Source of the DNA: Pseudodesulfovibrio sp.
Lineage (GTDB): Bacteria > Desulfobacterota > Desulfovibrionia > Desulfovibrionales > Desulfovibrionaceae
DNA: 36,719 nt
Assembly (NCBI RefSeq): GCF_028692895.1
Contig: NZ_JAQUWN010000034.1
Coordinates: 1-36,719 of the forward strand
Direction: 5' to 3'
Shown: positions 7,096-17,500 of the stretch, one piece after another
How the letters are laid out: each line of letters opens with the position of its first letter
Numbering within the stretch: position 1 is the first letter of the stretch
Program-made: the position numbers and the translations under genes
Notes under the pieces: model-generated
Told to the model about the DNA's origin: nothing
Database searches by the model: none
What the model saw: only the letters and a program-made list of their open reading frames with translations

Positions 7096-8391
7096 CTATC
7101 TGGTGTTGTGCTCCGAAAGCGCGCCGCGAACGCCGCGCATGACCGGAGACAGCACGTACTCCAACACGCTTTCCGTCCCCGAGAGGATGTTGACCTCGAC
7201 GATCATGCCGGGGATGAAGTCCTTGGTCTTCTCCGCGTCCTCCTTGATCGTCTTGAGGATGACCCGGTAGTACCAGGAGCGCGTCAGGTCGTCGAAATAG
7301 GTCTTTGCCGAAATGTTGACGATTTCCGCCCGGAGCATGGTCTTGCGCGAAAACTCGTAGGACGATGGCCGGATTTTCGCCATCATGCCGTTCCATATCT
7401 TGGTCCGGTCGTTGGGCTGCACCTTGCCCTCGATGCGGATGACGGCGTCGTCGGGCACGATTTCGGCCAGGGCCTCGCCGGAGCGGACGATGCCGCCCAC
7501 GGTGTTGGCGCTCAGGCGGTAGATGGTGCCCTTCACCGGGGAGCGGACCACGCTACGCACGATCTGCTCGTTGGCCGCGTTGACCTCTTCGGTCACGCCC
7601 TGGAGCTCCGACGCGGTGGTGCTGATCTCCTCGCGCACGTCGCGGATGAAGTCCAGGCGCTCGCGGCTGATGCGCTGCTTGAGCTCCTGGATGTCCAGGG
7701 CGTATTCCTTGCTCTTGTTGGCCACTTCGTCGAGACCGGTGGCCATCTTGGCCAGCTCGGACTTGCGCTGGAGCAGCAGTTGGCGCGAGCCCACGCCCTT
7801 CTTGACCATGGGTTCAAGCAGGTCGTGCTGCTGCTTGAGGACGCTGCGCTCCTCCTCCAGGTTTCGCATGTGCCGCTTGCCGGCCGCCAGGGCCGCCTCG
7901 GACTGGGCGATCTGGGTCTCCAGGATTCTCACCCGCTGCTGCAGGGCCTCGGCCCGGTAACGGGCGAACTGGAGCTCGCTCAGTTCCTCGTCCGTGGCCG
8001 CCCTGCCCGCGAACGCCTCCACGCTGTCCGTGCTTTCGGCCATGAGCCGCTCCAGCTTGGCGCGCAACTGCTTCTGCTTGATCTCCGACTTGTTGCGTTC
8101 CTTGGTGGTCGTGGTGTTGGCGATGGCCACGATGGGCTGCCCGGCCACCACGCTGTCGCCCTCGCGCACGTAGACCTTCTCCACCACGCCGCCCTCGTAG
8201 TGGCCCACCACCTTGTCGGTCAGGTTGGTCTCCACGATTCCCTGGGCCCGGACGGTCTTTTCGATGTCGCAGTTGTAGGCCCAGACGAGGAACACGACCA
8301 GGAACACGGCCACGGCGGCCAGGACGATCATGCTGCCGGAGACCTCCTCAAGCAGCAGGAAGAAGCGGGAAATCGGGTTGCCGCGTCTCAC
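7096..8391 (-). CDS. HlyD-family periplasmic adaptor of a type I secretion system
   Basis: The 431-residue protein has a short cytoplasmic N-terminus, one transmembrane helix at about 19-39, and a lipoyl-like half motif (GHYEGGVVEKVYVREGDSVVAGQPIV). A long coiled coil at about 95-285 contains runs such as KQKQLRAKLERLM and DIQELKQRISRERLDF. The second half of the barrel follows (VKGTIYRLSANTVGGIVRSGEALAEIVP). This is the membrane fusion protein layout (HlyD, LapC, SiiD). It bridges the inner-membrane ABC transporter and the TolC-like outer-membrane channel. It starts with GTG at 8391, overlapping the ABC gene stop by four bases (GTGA), so translation is coupled. Confidence 0.93.
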   Translation of the reverse strand: MRRGNPISRFFLLLEEVSGSMIVLAAVAVFLVVFLVWAYNCDIEKTVRAQGIVETNLTDKVVGHYEGGVVEKVYVREGDSVVAGQPIVAIANTTTTKERNKSEIKQKQLRAKLERLMAESTDSVEAFAGRAATDEELSELQFARYRAEALQQRVRILETQIAQSEAALAAGKRHMRNLEEERSVLKQQHDLLEPMVKKGVGSRQLLLQRKSELAKMATGLDEVANKSKEYALDIQELKQRISRERLDFIRDVREEISTTASELQGVTEEVNAANEQIVRSVVRSPVKGTIYRLSANTVGGIVRSGEALAEIVPDDAVIRIEGKVQPNDRTKIWNGMMAKIRPSSYEFSRKTMLRAEIVNISAKTYFDDLTRSWYYRVILKTIKEDAEKTKDFIPGMIVEVNILSGTESVLEYVLSPVMRGVRGALSEHNTR

Positions 8392-10613
8392 GCCCTGCCC
8401 TCCCTATGCGCCGGGGCCTGGCCCAGCTTGGCCAGAATGGCGTCGCGCGGGCCGTCCGCCACGAGCCGCCCCTGGTCGATGACCAGGATGCGGTCCACGA
8501 TGCGCAGGATGTTCGGCCGGTGGGTGACGATGAGCATGGTCTTGCCCTCCATCTCCCGGCTCATGCGCTCGACGAAGATGTGCTCCTGGGTGGAGTCCAT
8601 GGAGCTGGTGGGCTCGTCCAGCAGCAGGATGGGCGGGTCGCCGATCAGGGCCCGGGCGATGGCCACGGACTGCCGCTGCCCGCGCGAGAGGTTCCTGCCG
8701 CCCTCGGCGATGGGCATCTTGAGCCCCAGGGGATGCCTGGACACGAAGGTGTCGATGCCGGAGATGAGCAGGGCGTGCTCCAGGGCGTCCTGGGAGACGT
8801 TGCGCGCGCCCATGAGCAGGTTGAATTCCAGGGTGCCGTGGAAGAGCACCGGCGACTGGGAGACCACGCCCATCTTCTCGCGCACCTTTTCGACGTTGAG
8901 GTGGGCCATGTTGTGCCCGTCCAGGAGCAGGACGCCCTCCGAGGGCCTGGCCAGGCCGGCCAGGAGCTTGAGCAGGGTGGTCTTGCCGCTGCCCATGGGG
9001 CCGATGACGCCCACCCGCTCGCCCGCCCGGACCGAGAAGGAGATGTTCTCCAGGACGTAGGGGGCCTCGGGCTGGTAGCGGAAGGAGACCGCGTCGAAGG
9101 CCAGGTCGCCGCGCACGTTCTGGATTTGCAGGCTCCCGCCCTCGCCGGATTCCTTTTCCAGTTGCAGGATGGCGTAGAGGTCCTTGTAGGAGCGGCGGGC
9201 GAAGAGATACGAGGTGACAAGGTTGGCCACGCTGGCGCACACGGCCACGCAGCGGCCCGAGAGGACCATGGTCGTCAGCAGGCCTCCGCTGCTCATGGAC
9301 CCGCTGCCGATCAGGGCGAAGGCCACCACCACCAGGCCAACGGAGTTGAGCTGGCTGAGGAAGGAGGTGGTCATGGAGCAGCGCGACTGGGCGAGCCGGT
9401 AGCGCGCGCCCATCTCTCCGCTCTTTTCCACCTCCTGGGCCCAGCGGGAGACGAAGGCCCGCGAGGCGTTGGTCACCTTGATCGACTCCATGCCCTGGAA
9501 GACCTCGTTGAGGAACGAGCTGCGGCGGGACTGGAGCCGGGCCTGCATCGACACGGTGCGGTCGATGAACAGGCCGTAGGCCAGGGAGACCACCAGGACC
9601 AGGAGGGAGATGACCAGCGGGACCATGACCAGGACGCCGCTGTTCAGGAAGATGACGAAGAGGAAGAAGAAGAGGAAGAAGAAGTCGATGGCCCCCAGGA
9701 CGAGCTGGCTGGTGAACAGTGTCTTGATGCGCGAGAACTCCTGCACCGCGTGGGTCAGGTGGCCCACCGAGGCGGGCAGGGCGGCGTGGACCACGTTGAA
9801 CACCTCGCGCAGGAGGTGCGGCTCGGCCTCGCGCTCCACCTGGAGCGCTGCCTTTTCCACCAGGATGGAGCGGATGTTCTTGAGCAGGTAGTCGAACCCG
9901 AGGACGATGACCGCGCCGGTGGCCAGCACGCGCAGGGAGTTGCCCGCCAGGTTGGGCAGGATGCGGTCGTAGAAGATGCCCATGAGCAGCGGGATGACCA
10001 GGGTGAAGCAGTGGATCATGACCGAGGCCAGGACCACCTGGGAATAGATGGGCCACATCCGCCCGACCTGCCCGGTGAACCAGGTCAGGCTCAGGAAGGG
10101 GACCGCGTCCGTCTCGAAGACCGAGGCGAAGGAGCAGGCCCATTCGCCGAAGGGCTCCAGGCCCGAGGGATCGTTGCGCACGGCGGAGGAGGCCCCGTTC
10201 CAGATCTCGACCATCCGGCCGTGCCGCTTTTCCACCACCGCGAAGCTGCCGTCCGCGTACTGGACCAGGGCGGGCAGTTGCGCCGCCGTGAACCGCTCGG
10301 GCAGGGGAGCCATGGCGGCGCTCAGCCCCATGTTGTCCGCCTGCATCTGCAGGTAGTGGTGCAACTGCGACGAGCGGCCGAGCTCCATGGCCTTTTCGGA
10401 AACGCGGATGCCGAAGGAGTCGGCGATGCGGTGCAGGCAGCGGGTGATGGACGCGCCCATGCCGGGTGGCGGCGCGGCCGGCTCCTCCGCGTCGGACGAG
10501 ACCCGGCACGACGCCCCGGGATCGTCCGGGACGGCCCGCTGCGGCGCGTCGGCGGGAACTCCCGAGATGGCCCGCACTTTGGCCCTGGTCTCGTCTTTCG
10601 TCGATTTCGCCAT
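8388..10613 (-). CDS. Type I secretion ABC transporter (permease fused to ATPase, C39-like N-terminus)
   Basis: The 741-residue protein starts at the ATG at 10613, after an A/G-rich AAGAAAG. It has an unusual charged leader (residues 1-55) and a C39-like domain (about 65-165) without recognisable Cys/His catalytic residues. Transmembrane helices span about 185-475, and the ATPase domain follows from about 495. The ATPase is complete: Walker A GPMGSGKT (538-545), signature LSRGQ (642-646), Walker B ILLLDE (662-667) and the switch His (698). An inactive C39-like domain is typical of exporters of large unprocessed substrates (HlyB, LapB, SiiF). It should power export of the giant adhesin through the HlyD-type adaptor and the TolC-like protein of the same operon. 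Its stop overlaps the start of the adaptor gene. Confidence 0.93.
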   Translation of the reverse strand: MAKSTKDETRAKVRAISGVPADAPQRAVPDDPGASCRVSSDAEEPAAPPPGMGASITRCLHRIADSFGIRVSEKAMELGRSSQLHHYLQMQADNMGLSAAMAPLPERFTAAQLPALVQYADGSFAVVEKRHGRMVEIWNGASSAVRNDPSGLEPFGEWACSFASVFETDAVPFLSLTWFTGQVGRMWPIYSQVVLASVMIHCFTLVIPLLMGIFYDRILPNLAGNSLRVLATGAVIVLGFDYLLKNIRSILVEKAALQVEREAEPHLLREVFNVVHAALPASVGHLTHAVQEFSRIKTLFTSQLVLGAIDFFFLFFFLFVIFLNSGVLVMVPLVISLLVLVVSLAYGLFIDRTVSMQARLQSRRSSFLNEVFQGMESIKVTNASRAFVSRWAQEVEKSGEMGARYRLAQSRCSMTTSFLSQLNSVGLVVVAFALIGSGSMSSGGLLTTMVLSGRCVAVCASVANLVTSYLFARRSYKDLYAILQLEKESGEGGSLQIQNVRGDLAFDAVSFRYQPEAPYVLENISFSVRAGERVGVIGPMGSGKTTLLKLLAGLARPSEGVLLLDGHNMAHLNVEKVREKMGVVSQSPVLFHGTLEFNLLMGARNVSQDALEHALLISGIDTFVSRHPLGLKMPIAEGGRNLSRGQRQSVAIARALIGDPPILLLDEPTSSMDSTQEHIFVERMSREMEGKTMLIVTHRPNILRIVDRILVIDQGRLVADGPRDAILAKLGQAPAHREGRA

Positions 10614-10633
10614 GTTTTCTTTCTTGCGGCGGG

Positions 10634-11497
10634 CTAGCGCGGCAGCTTGCCCACGCCGATGACCACCTGGTTGGTGCCGGGAACGGCCTCGTCCAGGGCG
10701 CGGAACTTGATCTTGGATTTGGGAATGCCGCCTTCCTCGTTGATGACCCGGATCAGGCCGTAGAGCCGCTTGAAGGAGACGGAGTTGGAGGTGCTCGACG
10801 ACACGCCCTCGAAGTTGAGGGTGGCGACCAGTTCCAGCCCGTTGGAGGCGATGGCTCCCTGGTTGCCCTTGATCCACTTGAGCAGCTCCACCTTGGTCGA
10901 ATCCTCCAGCGTGCTCGTCAACTGGTTGTAGAGGATGATGATCCGGTTTCTCGGGTCCATGCCCTTGACGATCTTGGTTATGAAGGGCGGCGGGGCCTTC
11001 TCCTCGCCCGCGCGCAGCTCCACGTCCTTGCCGCGCGAGGCTTCCAGCTCGGCGATGCGGGCCAGGGCCTTTTGCAGAGCGGCCTTGGCGCCCGCGTCCT
11101 CCTTGTTTTTGCCCTCGCTCGCCTTGGCCGCGGCCAGAGCCGCCTGGAGCCGCTTTTGCAGCGCCTTTTTCTCCATCTCCAGCTTCTCCATGGCCAGCAC
11201 GGAGACCGAGCCCTTGGGATCGAGGTCCTCCTCGCCCAGCTCGGCCTTGCGGGTCAGGGCCTCCTTGAGCTGCTCGCTGGCCGAGAGCGACTTGTAGTCG
11301 ATGCTCTCGGACGCGGCCACGGTGTCCACTGGCTCCTCGGCCACGCCCTGGGCCACGGCGGTGTCCTTGATGGCGATCATGTAGGACAGCGTTCCCACCA
11401 CCAGCACCATGAGCAGGGTGAAGAAGACCATCATCATCAGAACGGTCGACAGGGCGTCGACAAACCCCGGCCAGGGGGGTGCACCGTTATCGGCCAT
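10634..11497 (-). CDS. MotB-like (SiiA-like) channel subunit linked to type I secretion
   Basis: The 287-residue protein has a short cytoplasmic N-terminus and one transmembrane helix with the MotB/ExbD-type signature PWPGFVDALSTVLMMMVFF. Asp14 sits at the position of the proton-carrying aspartate of MotB. A coiled-coil region follows (about 85-165, KLEMEKKALQKRLQAALAAAK) and then a periplasmic globular domain (about 175-287). That domain lacks a clear OmpA peptidoglycan-binding motif but sits where MotB and SiiA carry theirs. Paired with the MotA-like subunit at the head of the operon, it should form a proton channel that drives or gates adhesin export. I placed the start at the ATG at 11497. 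Its own ribosome binding site is weak, and a short upstream ORF overlaps it. An earlier in-frame GTG at 11548 lies directly after the adhesin stop and lacks a binding site. Confidence 0.8.
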   Translation of the reverse strand: MADNGAPPWPGFVDALSTVLMMMVFFTLLMVLVVGTLSYMIAIKDTAVAQGVAEEPVDTVAASESIDYKSLSASEQLKEALTRKAELGEEDLDPKGSVSVLAMEKLEMEKKALQKRLQAALAAAKASEGKNKEDAGAKAALQKALARIAELEASRGKDVELRAGEEKAPPPFITKIVKGMDPRNRIIILYNQLTSTLEDSTKVELLKWIKGNQGAIASNGLELVATLNFEGVSSSTSNSVSFKRLYGLIRVINEEGGIPKSKIKFRALDEAVPGTNQVVIGVGKLPR

Positions 11498-11528
11498 GAT
11501 ATTGCTCGCTTTTGCGTTGTTGCGCCAT
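11487..11528 (-). CDS. Possible 13-codon leader ORF coupling the adhesin and MotB-like genes
   Basis: On the minus strand, GGAAGG precedes an ATG at 11528 by six bases. This opens a 13-residue frame (MAQQRKSEQYHGR) ending in TAA at 11489-11487. The frame overlaps the start of the MotB-like gene (11497), which has only a weak binding site of its own. The short peptide may serve only to bring ribosomes to that start. It is supported by position and binding site alone. Confidence 0.35.
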   Translation of the reverse strand: MAQQRKSEQYHGR

Positions 11529-11551
11529 TGTCGTCCTTCCCGCTCCACGCG

Positions 11552-14500
11552 CTACAGCACGTGCTCCTCGATGACCACGTGGGGGGCGTCGATGGTCACG
11601 GTGTCCACGGCGCCGGGGTCCGGAACGTCCGCCCCGGCGGGCTCGGCGTTCTCCGCCGCTTCGTTGAACAGGACCTGGGAGTCGCCCGGGTCGGCCAGCA
11701 TGCTTTCGGCCAGGACCCTGAAGTCGTAGCCGAGGTCCACGGTGGACGCCAGGGTGACCGCGCACCCGTCGGCGGACAGGCCGGTCAGGTTCAGGTGGTA
11801 GTCGCCCACCGCCAGCTCCTTGGTGAAGTGCAGGGCCCAACTGCCGTCGTTGTTCACCGTGGCGTCCACGGTGGCGGATTCCGCGGCGCCGTCGCCGTCC
11901 AGGTCGCCGCTGACGGTCGCCCGGACGATATCCACGTCGTCCACGGTCAGGGCGTCGGTCAGGTTGTCGTCCTCCAGGCCGCCGCCGAGGTCGAAGTCCA
12001 CGCCCACGGTCTCCGGGATGTCGTCCAGGTCGCCGGTGATGTTGTCGATGTGGTAGACGCCGTCGCCGTCCGGGCCCGCGCTGATGTCCACGTGGCCGAC
12101 GGCGGAGGCGTTGCCCGCGCTGTCCACCAGTTGGAAGTCGATGGAAGCGTAGTTGTCGTCCGTGCGCAGGGAGTTGGAGTAGTCGCTCTCGCCCAGTTGC
12201 ATCTCCACCACCTCGGAGGACGAGGTCCCGTCCGTGTAGTGGTAGGTGAAGCGCAGCTCGTTCGTACCGGCGTAGGCGTTGCCGTCGTTGTTGTAGGCGT
12301 CGCTGACCGAATAGTCGATGTCCAGGTAGATGCGGGTCCCGGACCGGTTGATCTCGCAGTTGGCGTACAGGGGCAACTGGTCGGTGTCGTGAATGATGAG
12401 CGGGACGTTGCCCGTCACCGTGTTCGGGTCGTCGGTTTGGTAGGCGCTCAGGCTGCCGCCGGAGCTGTTGCCGGCCCGGTCCCAGGCGGAGATGGAGACG
12501 GCGTATTCGCCGTTGGCCAGGGCTTCGGTGGGGGTGTAGGTCCAGGCGTAGTGGCCGTCGGAAAGGACGCCGAAGTCGGCGTCGCCGATGTGGCGCTCGA
12601 TGGTCAGGCCGCCGATGTGGATCTCGTAGCGGATGGCGTCGGTGGACACCGTGCCGCTCAGGGTCGGGGTGGTGTCCCTGGTCAGGTTGTCCACGGTGGA
12701 CGTGCCGGTGTCCGACGGGGTGTCCAGCCCGATGCCCGAGCCCGGGCCCGCCGAGTCGATGGTGACGCTGAAGGTGATGGGGTTCGGGTCGGAGACGTTG
12801 CCCGCGATGTCGCCGAAACGGACGGTCAGGTCGTAGGTGCCGTTAACGTAGGGATTGCCGTCGTTGCGCTCGCTTGACGGGTTCAGTGTGATGACGCCGT
12901 CGTTGTCGCTGTCGGTCAGGTAGGAGGCGTAGCCCATGCCGCTGACCGCTATCATGGTGCCCGGCTCCACCAATATCTGGATGATCGGGGTGCTGTCCGT
13001 GGTGATAAGGTCGGCGGAGAGGACGCCGGTGCCGTCCACGTCCGTGGCGTCGCCCGAGATGATGACGGGCAGCACGCGCCCGCCCACGGTGACCTCCTCG
13101 GTCCAGGCGTTGGCCGGATCGGCCGGGTCCTCGTCCTTGACGTGGACGTAGTAGCCCGGGGTGGCCTCCAGGGCGGCCCGGTCCGGGATGACCGGGTCCA
13201 AGGTGTCGATGACCAGCGGGTGCGTGGAGGAACCCACGTCCCAGTCGGCGTCGGTCACGTAGGTGCCGTCGGCCTCGGTGGGCGGATAGATGGCCTCGCT
13301 GACGTGGCCGGACTCGGAGATGTTGACCAGGCGAAGCTGGTAGCCGCCGTCGGCCAGGGGAATCTCCACGTAGGTGTCCGAGCCCTCGCCGTACACGCCG
13401 GTGGCCACGGGCGAGCCGTCGGCGTTGATGTTGTCGGTCACGTTGCCGTCCGCGTCCACGTGGAAGGCGTAGACCAGGTAGGTGGCCCCGCTGTCGCCAT
13501 AGAGCCGGAAGGAGGGCGTGCCGTCGCTGGTGATGCGGTCGTCGTAGGCAGGGTCGTTGTTGCCGAACGGGCCGGTGTCGCTGGACATGCTCAGGGCGAT
13601 GCCCGCGTTCGAGAAGTCGTGGTCGATGGTCACGGACAGGGGCGTGGTCACGGCCCGGTTGCCCGCCAGGTCGATGTTCTCGATGGTGTAGGCGTGCTTC
13701 ACGTCAGCCAGTTCGCCGGTCCGGTAGTCCCAGGTCCCGTCGTCCCGGATGTGGAAATATACGCCCGCGTAGTCCGCGCCGTAGGTCGCCGTGAAGTCGT
13801 CGGCGCTCATCCAGGTCCAGGCGCCCACGTCGCCCGCGTCGTCCACCTTGACGTAGTAGGCCTCGGTGGCCGTGTCGTCGCCCAGGGCCTGGGCCGGGTC
13901 CACAATCAGCACCGGGGTGATGCTCACGGTGACGCCCTGGCGGGTGTCGGTCAGGTACATGCGCGATCCTGCCTCGACCTGGCCGTGCAGGAGCAGGTTG
14001 TTCTCCACGGTCAGGTCGTCGCCGACGCCGGACTCGAAGGTCGAGGGCAGGTGCCTCTTCTGGACGTAATCCAGCCCCTCCAGGGTGGCGGTGGCCGCGA
14101 TGTCGTCCCAGTCCGTGCCCAGGGCCACGCCCGCCCAGTGCAGGGCGGTGTCCTGGTCATCGGGCAGGTCGAGGACGGTGTCCCGGATGGCCGCGTCGAT
14201 GACGATGGTCTTTTCCGGGCTGGTGTATTCATTGCCCGCCTTGTCCACCACGTGGATGCGCACCAGGTACTCGGCGTTCTCGTACTCGGCCGGGAACACG
14301 AAGCGCCAGGTGCCCTCGGCCGTGGAGTTCCGGTCCACGATGCCCACTGTGACCCACTGGTCCACGGGGTTGTCCAGCCCGTCGTCGGTGAAGTCGGCGG
14401 CCATGTAGCGCTGCACGTAGACGATGCTGCCCGCCTCGACGTCGCCCTCGATGGTCGGTCCGCTGGTCTTGACGATCCAGTCGTCGTAGGTGCCATGGCC

Positions 14501-17500
14501 GGCCAGGTCCTCCGGGGTCTCCCAGAAGTCGTCGGCCTGGCCGAGGTAGACCCCGGCGGCGACCTCCTCGGGGGTGCGCCATTCGTTGTCGATGCCGGAG
14601 TCCATGCGGCTGCTGTTGGACCGCCGCTCCTCCTCCGTGCCGCCGGACGTGGTGTCCAGGATCAGCCCCAGCTCGAAGGTCGGGTCCTTCAGCTCGGTAT
14701 CCACCTCCATGACGTAGTCCGGGTAGGTGTAGACGCCGTCGTCGACCTCTACCGGGGCCGCCAGCACGGGCGTGCCGTCGCTGTTGATGACCGCCTGGCC
14801 CTTGTCGTTGGTTTCCTGGATGGAATAATAGGTGTTGCCGTTGAAGTAGTCGCTGGCCACGAAGAATCGGTAGGCGCCGTCCTCCACCACGTCCGAGTCC
14901 TGGTTGTCCGCCTCGAAGTCGGTGGGCAGCTCGTAGCTCCACTCGCCCGAAGCGTTGGCCGTGACCGTGGCCAGGAGGTGGGCCGCCAGGTAGTCGGCGG
15001 TGATGAGGCCGTAGGTGTCGGCCATGGCCTCGGAGCTGTAGATGCGGACCACGGCCCCGGCCTCGGCGGTGCCCGTGAGGGTCAGCCCGGTGTTCTGCTT
15101 GGTGACTCCGTCGTTGGACGTCTCGCTGTTGTAGGTGTCGTCCGCCTGGTCCAGCCGGATGGTGGGCGGGCTGGGCGGGATGGAGCTGATCTGGAACTGC
15201 GGCGACGGGCTGAGGGTGGTGGCGTTGCCCGCCGGGTCGGTGCAGGTGACCGTGGCCGTGTAGACGCCGTCGGCCAGCCGCCCCGCGCCGGTCTCCTCGC
15301 CCGAGAAGTCGAAGGACCACGCCCCGGAGGGGTCGGTCACGTCGATGGTCAGTTGCTTGTACACGGCTGTGGGATCGTCCAGCGCGCCGTCCAGGTCGCC
15401 GTCGATGCGCAGGGTGATGCTGACCCGCGAGCCGTATTCGGCGGTGCCGCCGATGGTCGGCATCCAGTTGGTGGTGACCCATATCCGGTCGCCGTCCGCG
15501 TCCAGGACATCGCCCAGCCGGACCTCGCCGTCCGTGGCCGAGCCCTCGTTCAGGCCGTCGCCCTCGAACTGGTCCTGGAGGTGGAAGGTCAGGGGCGCCG
15601 CGTCGTCGGCCTCGCTCGGCGCGTCGGTGTCCTTGCCGAAGACGAAGACCTCGGGATCGGGCATGTTGCCCGCCTGGTCCTCGGAGGCCACGATGACCTT
15701 GTAGTAGCCGTCGGCCAGCTCGGCGCCCGAGGCGGGGTCGGCGGCGTCCCAGCTCCAGGAGGTCTCGCCGTCGCCCAGGACTATCTCGTGGTGCGGGGTG
15801 TCGTCGTACCAGTCGTCGCCGGTCACGGTGAAGGTCGCGTCAGTCTCGGCCTCGGCCCGGGTGTCGAACCGCCGCAGGTAGATGCGCACGGCGCTGCCCG
15901 CCTCGGCGCTGCCGGTCAGCTCCGGGTATTCGTCGTTGGACAGGTTGTCGTCGTGGGCCACCACATGGTCGCCGAAGCTGCCCTGGTCGGACGTGCTGGA
16001 CAGGTCGGCGGTCAGGTTCGCGTTGTCGTAGGTCCGGTCCACGGTGACGGTCAGGTCGCGGGTGCTGACGTTGCCCGCCAGGTCCGTGGAGCGCAGGGTG
16101 AAGACGTAGTCGCCCTCGGCCAGGGTGTCGCAGGTGTAAGTGTAGCGGTTGGTGGCGGCGTTGTATGCGATCCCGGCGGGCAGTCCGCTCTCCAGGTCGC
16201 CGCCGTCCAGGGCGAAGGTGTACCCGGCCCCGTCGTCGGACGGGTCGGGCGGCATGGCCGTGAATTTGACCTGGCCGTCGATGAGCAGCTCGATCTTGGC
16301 GTTCGCCTCGCTGCCGAAGGTGATGCGCGGCTCGGTCTCTGCCGTGGCGTTGTCGCCGTCCGTGGCCCGGAACAGGCCCGCCGTGTCGTCGTCGGCCGTC
16401 AGGTCCACGGAGCCCTCGTTGAGCATGGGGGCGTTGCGGTCCACGGTGTAGGTCAGGGGCTCGCCCGCGGACGGGTACCAGAACTCGTTGCCGAAGTTGT
16501 CCACGGCCTTGACGAAGTAGGAGTAGCTGGTGGAGCCGCCGTCGACCACGGAGGTGGCCTCCATGGTCCAGGTCGGGCCGGTGATGTCGTCCCCGTCCAG
16601 GGTGTTGACCACGGCGCTGTCCACGGCGCGGATGATGCTCACGCTGGATATCTCCCGCCAGTCCACGTCGTCGCCGAAGGTGCCGGAGAAGTGCACGCCG
16701 GCGGCGTTGACGATGTCGTCGCCCGCGAAGAGGCCGTGGCCTTCCACGCCCGCCCGGTCCTCCACGATCTCCAGGGTGAACTCGGGCGGGATGCCGTTGA
16801 CGGTCAGGGCCTGGCCGCCTTCCAGGGTGAATTCGTTCCCGGCCTTGTCCGTGCCGGTCAGGGTCAGCAGCCAGTCGCCGTTGATGTTGACGTCCTGGCC
16901 GTCCGAGGTGGTGAAGGCCACGTTGGTCCACAGGCCGTCCGCCGGGGGGTTGTCCGCGTGTTCGGGCCCGAGGTTGATGACGAAGATGTCCGTGTCGGCC
17001 ACGGGATTTTCCACCGGGTTCCCGTCTTCGCCCAGGCGGATCAGGGTCAGGGTGGCCGTGTCGCAGTCCGGCTCCAGGGTGATGTCGAAGGAGGGCGTGG
17101 TCAGGTTGGTCTTGAGCGTGCCGTCGGCCGGGTCGTAGTGGACCGGGTCCGATTCCCCGCTGGGCGGGTTGGCCGCGTCGAAGTCCGCGCTGAACCGGAT
17201 GCGCGCCACCTCGCCGTCGGCGAGTCCGGCGTCCGGGTTGCCCACGGAGGTGTCGATGGTGATGGTCCGGGCGGCGGAGAAGCCGGATTCGTTCCCGGCG
17301 TCGTCCCAGGTCCTGACGCTGACCTGGTGGTCGGCGCCCAGGACCGAGCCGGTCAGGGGGGCGGCTGTATTCGGGAATTCGAGCTGCCAGTTGCCGTTGG
17401 CGTCCGCCTTGGTGGTGCCGATGAAGGTGGGGTCGGCGTCGCCGGGATAGGTGACGTAGACGTCCACGCGGGAGTGGCTCTCGGCCACCTCGCCGATCAG

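Noticed and set aside
11552..12500. Search for RTX nonapeptides in the C-terminal part of the adhesin.
   Set aside because: Asp/Gly-rich stretches are present but do not form the GGxGxD repeat. I therefore do not call it an RTX protein.
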